Source: M3007 sp044224705 (GTDB lineage Bacteria > Bacteroidota > Bacteroidia > Chitinophagales > Saprospiraceae). Taken from it: a stretch of DNA of 11,719 bases. Made by a program: the position numbers and the translations under genes. Positions 1 to 8,995 of the stretch are shown one piece after another (positions within the stretch are counted from its first letter, which is position 1; each line of letters begins with the position of its first letter). Location of the stretch: contig JBGAJY010000173.1 of assembly GCA_044224705.1 (NCBI GenBank), positions 1 through 11,719 on the forward strand, given 5' to 3'. The notes under the pieces were generated by a model, which saw only the letters and a list, made by a program, of their open reading frames with translations, made no database searches and was not told the DNA's origin.

Positions 1-42
1 CGCGGGCGGGGTCTCTCTTTTTATGCTTGAAAACTCAGCCCG

Positions 43-705
43 TCAGGTCAAATAGTTCGCCACTAAAACCGCGACAAACCCCACTGCATAACCGCGGTAC
101 ACATCCGCGGGCTCATGCGCATTCAAGGTAAGGCGCGCCGTACCCACCATTCCGGCCAGTAAAACCCCGAGAACCAAAACGACCAACAAACTGAATTGCA
201 AAATGCCGCCCGGTACAGGCACGACGATTCCCGCATCATTCCATTGCAAAACCATGAGCAATATCATAGCCACGAAACCGCCCATGCCCACCGCGTGAGC
301 GCTGATCTTGGTGAAAATATTGACCAGAAAAGCCAAAAAGAGTCCGATGGTAGCGCCCAGCGTGAACACGGTGTACAATTGCGGCGTCTGTCCTTCGGAC
401 AAAAGATTTTTGACGAGCCAGAGGTAAAATACCCCGCTGACGATATAAGGCCCGATGCGCTCCTGCTTGTCGGGCATCGACAGGCTCTTGATGAGCCCCA
501 GGGGCTTCATCAGCGCTACGCCAAAACCCGGCAGCAAAAAAGTGCAGACGAACACCGATACGACGAGAACCACCGCTTTGGGATCGGCCATATTGCGCAC
601 GCCAAAGGCATAGGGATCAAGCGCCAGCAGAATCAGCAAAGCGTACGTCAGCACCAGTAAGGGATGCCCAACGTAGGAGAGGAAGTGGGCGAAAGAGCGA
701 TTCAT
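43..705 (-). CDS. PAP2-like integral membrane protein
   Basis: The 220-residue product is very hydrophobic, with about six membrane-spanning stretches. It keeps degenerate versions of the three PAP2 (type 2 phosphatidic acid phosphatase) motifs. A K80-x2-R83 pair lies near residues 78-86, a KISAH segment has H137 where PSGH would be, and residues 191-201 match R-x5-H-x3-D exactly (R191, H197, D201) with alanine in place of the usual preceding serine. PAP2 proteins remove phosphate from lipid phosphates such as undecaprenyl diphosphate or phosphatidate at the membrane. The substrate here cannot be told, and the changed second motif leaves catalysis uncertain. The ATG start at 705 lies 60 bases after the smpB stop on the same strand. 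That gap is filled by a hairpin, leaving little room for a separate promoter, so the gene may depend on read-through from smpB. The class is fairly sure; activity is inference. Confidence 0.72.
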   Translation of the reverse strand: MNRSFAHFLSYVGHPLLVLTYALLILLALDPYAFGVRNMADPKAVVLVVSVFVCTFLLPGFGVALMKPLGLIKSLSMPDKQERIGPYIVSGVFYLWLVKNLLSEGQTPQLYTVFTLGATIGLFLAFLVNIFTKISAHAVGMGGFVAMILLMVLQWNDAGIVVPVPGGILQFSLLVVLVLGVLLAGMVGTARLTLNAHEPADVYRGYAVGFVAVLVANYLT

Positions 706-715
706 ATTTCGAAAA

Positions 716-758
716 GTAGCAGTGGCACTAGCAGTAGCACTGCCCGTGCTACTGCTAC
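716..758 (-). terminator. Stem-loop after smpB with two alternative pairings
   Basis: Just 3' of the smpB stop, bases 729-740 pair perfectly with 746-757 (12 bp, 5-nt loop). On the minus strand the same 5' arm (758 to 746) can instead pair with 728 to 716 (13 bp, one mismatch), and this second stem runs straight into TTTT at 715-712. The second form looks like a weak intrinsic terminator of smpB. The first would preclude it. The PAP2-like gene starts 7 bases beyond the T run. Confidence 0.5.
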
Positions 759-765
759 GGCCTCC

Positions 766-1236
766 TCAGAGGTGTATCTTTTTGATACGATCGAGGTCGC
801 GTTTGTTTTCCCGGTCTTTGATGGTGTTGCGTTTATCAAACGTTTTTTTACCCGTAGCGAGTTCGATTTTCAGTTTGGCAAAGCCCCGGTCGTTGAGATA
901 CAGCTTGTACGGAATGATCGTGAAGCCTTTATCCTTGGCACGGCGTTCCAGTTTGCGCAGTTCCGGGCGGCGAAGGAGTAGTTTTCGGGTACGGCGCGAT
1001 TCGTGGTTGTTGTCCGTGCCATACTCGTAGGTAGCGATATAAAGGCTTTTTATCCACAACTCGCCATTTTCAAACAGACAATAGGCGTCGGTCAGGTTGG
1101 CATTGCCGGCGCGGATGCTTTTGATCTCCGTGCCAGTAAGCATGATACCGGCTTCGTACTCCTGTTCGAAATGATATTCGTACGGAGCGCGCCGGTTCGT
1201 GATCTCGATTTTATTTTTATTTCGTTCTTTCGGCAT
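766..1236 (-). CDS. smpB: SsrA-binding protein SmpB
   Basis: The 156-residue product is a full-length SmpB, the small basic protein that binds tmRNA (SsrA) and brings it to stalled ribosomes for trans-translation. Family hallmarks are visible in order. The N-terminus has NRRA-YEYHFEQEYEAGI. Next comes LTGTEIKSIRAG around residues 34-45, followed by DAYC. The mid-region is YGT-NNHESRRTRKLLL at about 72-88. A KGFTIIPYKLYLNDRGFAKLKIELATGKK stretch follows, and a lysine/arginine-rich tail ends in DRIKKIHL. The tail is the part that folds in the mRNA channel in known SmpB proteins. The ATG at 1236 sits close behind a strong Bacteroidota-type -7 box, so the leader is very short. The tmRNA gene itself is not in this window. 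A stem-loop follows the stop. Confidence 0.97.
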   Translation of the reverse strand: MPKERNKNKIEITNRRAPYEYHFEQEYEAGIMLTGTEIKSIRAGNANLTDAYCLFENGELWIKSLYIATYEYGTDNNHESRRTRKLLLRRPELRKLERRAKDKGFTIIPYKLYLNDRGFAKLKIELATGKKTFDKRNTIKDRENKRDLDRIKKIHL

Positions 1237-1250
1237 GACAAAAAGGGGGA

Positions 1251-1258
1251 CAAAGATA
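1251..1258 (-). promoter_or_regulatory. Putative -7 box of smpB (TATCTTTG)
   Basis: The minus strand reads TATCTTTG, an exact match to the Bacteroidota consensus TAnnTTTG. Its end is 14 bases before the smpB ATG, which implies an RNA start within about 10 bases of the start codon. No clear TTTG -33 box is visible at the expected distance. Confidence 0.6.
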
Positions 1259-1307
1259 GTTCAGGATGCCAGGTTTTCGGACAGGCTCTTAATATGAAAA
1301 GGACCAA

Positions 1308-1338
1308 CTTGGTTCCCTCCGGTTCACTACAAAATTTG
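1308..1338 (+). promoter_or_regulatory. Possible promoter of the TMEM220-like gene
   Basis: AAAATTTG at 1331-1338 matches TAnnTTTG at all but one position, and CTTGG at 1308-1312 could serve as the -33 box with 18 bases between. Transcription would begin almost at the GTG codon at 1345, which argues against the in-frame upstream ATG at 1294. Confidence 0.35.
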
Positions 1339-1344
1339 ACCGCC

Positions 1345-1716
1345 GTGAAAAAAATGATCTACTGGGCGCTTGCCCTCGTTTTTGTCTTGTTCACCCTCGT
1401 GCAGTACAACGACCCCGATCCCATCCAATGGATGCTGCTCTACGGCGGCGTGGCCGTTTTTTTCGGCATGGCTGCCCTGGGGCGTTGGTACAAGCCGGCT
1501 GTTTGGCTATGGCTCGCTGCGGCGCTGGTGTGGGCCGCGACCCTGCTCCCCGACTTTGTGAACTGGATCAACATGGGCGAGCCCTCCATCGTCGATACCA
1601 TGAAAGCCGAAACGCCCTGGGTGGAACTCACCCGCGAATTTCTCGGTCTCCTGATCGCCGCGGCGGGTTGTGGCTGGCTGCTGTGGGATCACCGCAAGGC
1701 TACAACAAGCCGATGA
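1345..1716 (+). CDS. TMEM220-like small membrane protein
   Basis: The 123-residue product has about four hydrophobic segments (roughly residues 4-20, 27-45, 52-70 and 98-115). It carries the signature QYNDPDP-x2-W at residues 20-29, which is typical of the TMEM220 family of small membrane proteins found in bacteria and animals. The biochemical role of the family is not established. GTG at 1345 is chosen because family members start only a few residues before the first membrane segment; ATG 1354 is also possible, and ATG 1294 would add 17 polar residues. The open frame continues upstream to 1003, but that part is antisense to smpB and is not taken as coding. The 3' end overlaps the convergent pgeF gene by 17 bases. 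Confidence 0.8.
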   Translation: MKKMIYWALALVFVLFTLVQYNDPDPIQWMLLYGGVAVFFGMAALGRWYKPAVWLWLAAALVWAATLLPDFVNWINMGEPSIVDTMKAETPWVELTREFLGLLIAAAGCGWLLWDHRKATTSR

Positions 1717-2464
1717 CCGCCATCATTCGCCCTGTCACGCCATTTTCCAAACGATGGGAGAAATAATCGGCGTTGTGCAAAACCGTCGAATACGGCGAAA
1801 GTTCGATCTGCTGCTCCGGCACGCCAAACTGCCGCAATTGGACAGCATTGGCATTTTTTAAATCGACAAAAAACTTGCCCACGGCGGCGTCAAATCGTTT
1901 GAACGGTTCGGTAAAATGCTGCGCCACGTCTTCGCCCACCTCGAAGGAGCACTCGTCGATGCAAGTGCCGACGTACGCAAAACAGTCGCCGCCCTCGGTG
2001 CCAAACGCCGCCTGCATGGCCACGAGGGTCTTTTCGACCAAAGCTGCCACCGTGCCGCGCCAACCGGCATGTACCGCTGCAACCGCCTGATTTTTAGCGT
2101 CGTAAATCAAAACTGGGACGCAATCGGCCACGGAAACGGCCAATACCACACCCGGCGTCGCGCTCATCAGGGCATCAAAACCTTCCTCCCCGCCCGGCGC
2201 CGTAACATGGCGGATATTGTCGCCGTGCACCTGGTACGACCAGGCCAGTTGGTCCGGTTCAAAACCCGCTGCACGGGCAAAACGGCGGCGGTTCTCCGCG
2301 ACGTTTTCAGGGGCATCGGGCGTGCTTTTCCCCAAATTTAAAGTATGGAAGGGCGCCGGGCTGACGCCGCCATGGCGTGTGCTTTCCGCAGCGATGAGCC
2401 GGGGCAAAGGCGCAAAAACGGCCGGACGGCGCAATAAAGGCGGGAAATGGGAATGGATGGGCAT
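1700..2464 (-). CDS. pgeF: Peptidoglycan editing factor / multicopper-oxidase-like laccase-domain protein (YfiH family)
   Basis: The 254-residue product belongs to the YfiH/LACC1 family. In E. coli the protein (PgeF) removes wrongly incorporated residues from peptidoglycan precursors, while relatives also show purine nucleoside phosphorylase or adenosine deaminase activity in vitro. The family is visible from RHGGVS...TLNLG (residues 30-45), YQVHG with metal ligand H80, SVADCVPV with C115, VHAGWRGT with H132, and the C-terminal SHR...TGRM segment (236-247). These match the His-Cys-His zinc site. ATG at 2464 was chosen over the in-frame TTG at 2485, because the TTG lies inside the likely -7 box. 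Length is normal for the family. The gene is convergent with the TMEM220-like gene and overlaps it by 17 bases. Confidence 0.93.
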   Translation of the reverse strand: MPIHSHFPPLLRRPAVFAPLPRLIAAESTRHGGVSPAPFHTLNLGKSTPDAPENVAENRRRFARAAGFEPDQLAWSYQVHGDNIRHVTAPGGEEGFDALMSATPGVVLAVSVADCVPVLIYDAKNQAVAAVHAGWRGTVAALVEKTLVAMQAAFGTEGGDCFAYVGTCIDECSFEVGEDVAQHFTEPFKRFDAAVGKFFVDLKNANAVQLRQFGVPEQQIELSPYSTVLHNADYFSHRLENGVTGRMMAVIGLL

Positions 2465-2482
2465 GTCTGAATGATTCAACCG

Positions 2483-2511
2483 CAAACATGAGTCATTCCG
2501 GATTTTCCAAG
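2483..2511 (-). promoter_or_regulatory. Possible promoter of pgeF
   Basis: On the minus strand CATGTTTG (2490 to 2483) differs from TAnnTTTG at one position. CTTGG (2511 to 2507) lies 16 bases upstream as a possible -33 box. The start codon at 2464 would then have a leader of roughly 10-15 bases. Confidence 0.35.
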
Positions 2512-2526
2512 AAGCTCGTGTTTCAT

Positions 2527-2613
2527 TTGAAATAAGAAATAAGAAACCTGAAATTGGATTTTAGAATTTTCAATTCTAAAATCCAATTTCAGGTTTCTTA
2601 TTTCTTATTTCAA
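2527..2613. repeat. Long perfect inverted repeat, 42-bp arms, 3-nt loop
   Basis: Bases 2527-2568 are the exact reverse complement of 2572-2613, with only TTC between them; I checked every pair. The base of the stem contains a tandem heptamer (AAATAAG twice plus AAA). The element lies 70 bases 3' of the amylase stop and 5' of pgeF (start 2464), in the 2465-2683 gap. It is AT-rich, unlike its surroundings. It could end amylase transcription, although no T run follows on the minus strand, or it could be a copy of a mobile hairpin repeat. Apart from this hairpin and the possible pgeF promoter, nothing else was recognised in the gap. Confidence 0.9.
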
Positions 2614-2683
2614 GGGAAATCCTTCAAAATTCAGGACGACTCAGGTTGCGCCTTAGCGGTGAATTTTTAATGTCAGGGCAGCC

Positions 2684-6892
<4,209 letters not shown>

Positions 6893-7012
6893 AAAAATAC
6901 GCGCAGCGGCAGGTTGGCCTCTGCGTAAAAACGGCAGTACAATCGGTAAAGGTGGTAGGGAAAGGGTTCCGGCGGATTAAAATCTGGGCTGGAAAGGACG
7001 GTCGAAAATACG

Positions 7013-7147
7013 GTTAATTTGATTGACGATTGACGATTACAGGAGTGTTGATTTTTGATGTCAAAAGGGTAACCTGATATACTTCAGCTACCCTTTTGAC
7101 ATCAAAAATCAACACTCCTGTAATCGTCAATCGTCAATCAAATTAAC
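7013..7147. repeat. Long perfect inverted repeat, 59-bp arms, 17-nt loop
   Basis: Bases 7013-7071 pair without mismatch with 7089-7147. The base of the stem holds a tandem heptamer (GATTGAC twice, then GATTAC). The element begins 13 bases 3' of the LOG-family stop codon and lies about 120 bases before the amylase start, between two genes on the same strand. RNA read from the minus strand would fold into a very stable hairpin that could end or process the LOG transcript. After the stem the minus strand has only a short TTTT. It is AT-richer than the flanking genes. Nothing clear was found in the remaining 6893-7012 leader of the amylase gene. Confidence 0.9.
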
Positions 7148-7160
7148 GATCAACCGGTTC

Positions 7161-7922
<762 letters not shown>

Positions 7923-7949
7923 AAAAACAAAAAATGATAAGGTCAGGAT

Positions 7950-7983
7950 AAAAAAGCCTTTCCGGACGGGTGTCGGAAAGGCT
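7950..7983 (-). terminator. Intrinsic-terminator-like hairpin in the LOG gene leader
   Basis: Bases 7955-7964 pair perfectly with 7974-7983 (10 bp, 9-nt loop), with a GC-rich stem. On the minus strand the stem runs into a run of six T (7955-7950). No minus-strand gene lies upstream to be ended. The hairpin sits 27 bases before the preferred LOG start and downstream of the likely promoter, so it looks like a leader attenuator or the end of a short leader RNA of about 45 nt. Confidence 0.65.
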
Positions 7984-7997
7984 CGCATATTGTCGTG

Positions 7998-8029
7998 CAA
8001 AGTTGCGGGTATTTTTGGGGGAAAGGCAA
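7998..8029 (-). promoter_or_regulatory. Possible promoter of the LOG-family gene
   Basis: The minus strand reads CAACTTTG at 8005 to 7998, one change from TAnnTTTG. A TTG at 8029 to 8027 lies 21 bases upstream. Transcription would begin around 7993, giving a leader of about 70 bases that contains the hairpin at 7955-7983. Confidence 0.45.
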
Positions 8030-8137
8030 TTTTTTCGGGTAAAAACTGCGACGGGGGCGTTCAGCGGCTGGGGCAGGGCAACAAGCGCTCACGATCAATC
8101 CTTGGTGTGGTGATGGGACTACCCAAATCTTAACGCT

Positions 8138-8692
8138 ATGAGAATAACACACGTATGGATGGTTTTAGCATTTGCAATCACCGCTTGCCAAAAATCTATC
8201 GAGCCCGTCGAGCCCGAACCAGCTGAGCCGATAATCGAATTAGGTAAAGTAGACATGGACCGAGATGGCCAACATTGGGCGGCTGATTTTTCGGGGTACT
8301 ACAGCCACTCTCCTGAACATTTATCATTTTCGTTTTCCTCGAAAAATACGCTACCTAATGGGATAAAAGAATTTATTGGAATTGCAGATGTTCCAAGTAG
8401 GGCTGGTAAATTCAAAATTGCAAAAACTGTGAATTGGGGGGATTATTTATCCCCAAAAGCGAGGATAAGTTGGTCAGTGGATGGCGACCAGCTTCTTGGT
8501 ATGGTCTCAGCAGACTCCACCTATTACAACGACAATTTCGTAGAAGTCATCCGTTACGATTCCATCGAAGACGTGGTGGAAGGGCGGTTCCAGGGGTATT
8601 TGAAGAAGTCCTTAGGCACGCCCGCCGCATTCGGCTTGCCGGAGGCCGTGAGTTTGACGAATGGGCGTTTTCACTTGAAAGTTGAGGAATAA
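8138..8692 (+). CDS. Small lipoprotein of unknown function
   Basis: The 184-residue product starts with a short signal peptide and a lipobox, AITAC, with the lipidated cysteine at residue 17, so it should be anchored in a membrane facing the periplasm or cell surface. A proline/glutamate-rich linker follows (EPVEPEPAEP, 22-31). The rest is predicted beta-rich. The end pattern, an aspartate-rich VVEGRFQGYL followed by VSLTNGRFHLKV, resembles small Bacteroidota lipoprotein families with a beta-sandwich fold (DUF6252-like), but I cannot assign a family firmly. The gene is clearly more AT-rich than its neighbours in its first 380 bases, which may mean weaker codon selection or later acquisition. 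It is divergent from the LOG gene and convergent with the GH57-like gene. ATG 8138 is followed directly by the signal peptide, supporting that start. Confidence 0.75.
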   Translation: MRITHVWMVLAFAITACQKSIEPVEPEPAEPIIELGKVDMDRDGQHWAADFSGYYSHSPEHLSFSFSSKNTLPNGIKEFIGIADVPSRAGKFKIAKTVNWGDYLSPKARISWSVDGDQLLGMVSADSTYYNDNFVEVIRYDSIEDVVEGRFQGYLKKSLGTPAAFGLPEAVSLTNGRFHLKVEE

Positions 8693-8718
8693 CCCGTCTC
8701 CCGCCCACCCGGAATCAG

Positions 8719-8784
8719 GTCACGCAAACAGGAGTCATGGCGCATTTTTGCTTGTTCAGATTCTTCGCTTCGCTCAGAATGACA
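8719..8784 (-). repeat. Repeat unit A (inverted end of a ~260-bp unit)
   Basis: The stretch 8693-8995 carries no credible gene and is filled by repeats. Unit A, read on the minus strand, runs from TGTCAT to GTGAC and aligns over about 60 bases, with a few gaps, to unit C read on the plus strand (8918-8978). Its core is a stem ATTCT/AGAAT (8760-8764 with 8776-8780) around the 11-nt core GAGCGAAGCGA. It is a REP-like repeat of a kind often seen between genes in bacteria. Confidence 0.75.
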
Positions 8785-8865
8785 GGCATAGATTTGACAT
8801 GAACAATCAGATATTTGGCTACGATCAACATGGCGACCAGTAAACGCTACGGTTCCGGCGTTAGA

Positions 8866-8886
8866 ATGTTGAGCGAAGCGAAACAT
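8866..8886 (+). repeat. Repeat unit B (short stem around the same core)
   Basis: The same 11-nt core GAGCGAAGCGA (8871-8881) is flanked by ATGTT (8866-8870) and AACAT (8882-8886), which pair perfectly. The stem sequence differs from units A and C but pairing is kept. After the stem it shares CTGATT-AAG-like bases with the others. Confidence 0.7.
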
Positions 8887-8917
8887 CTGATTGAAGGCGC
8901 CTTCATAAATGTAATCT

Positions 8918-8978
8918 TGTCATCCTGAGCGAAGCGAAGGAGCCGATTAAGCAAAAGCATGACCCAGGTTTGAGTGAC
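8918..8978 (+). repeat. Repeat unit C (inverted partner of unit A)
   Basis: The unit begins TGTCAT, has a TCCT/AGGA stem (8923-8926 with 8938-8941) around the core GAGCGAAGCGA (8927-8937), and ends in GAGTGAC. It lies 17 bases 3' of the GH57-like stop codon. With unit A it bounds 8719-8978 as inverted ends. No target-site duplication was recognised outside. Confidence 0.75.
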
Positions 8979-8995
8979 TTTAAACGGCCCTCCCA

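Noticed and set aside
1003..1344. Upstream extension of the TMEM220-like frame
   Set aside because: It is antisense to smpB, and family members begin just before the first membrane segment, so the start at 1345 (or 1354) is preferred.
2483..2485. TTG as the start codon of pgeF
   Set aside because: It falls in the likely -7 box and adds seven residues not needed by the family; ATG 2464 fits better.
7013..7147. A CRISPR-like or transposon-end reading of the long inverted repeat
   Set aside because: There are no repeated spacers, no adjacent cas or transposase gene, and the two arms are separated only by a 17-nt loop.
8671..8886. A 71-residue minus-strand open frame containing HSERSEESE
   Set aside because: That peptide is the chance translation of the REP-like core repeat (GAGCGAAGCGA region), not a protein; it also runs over the repeat units.
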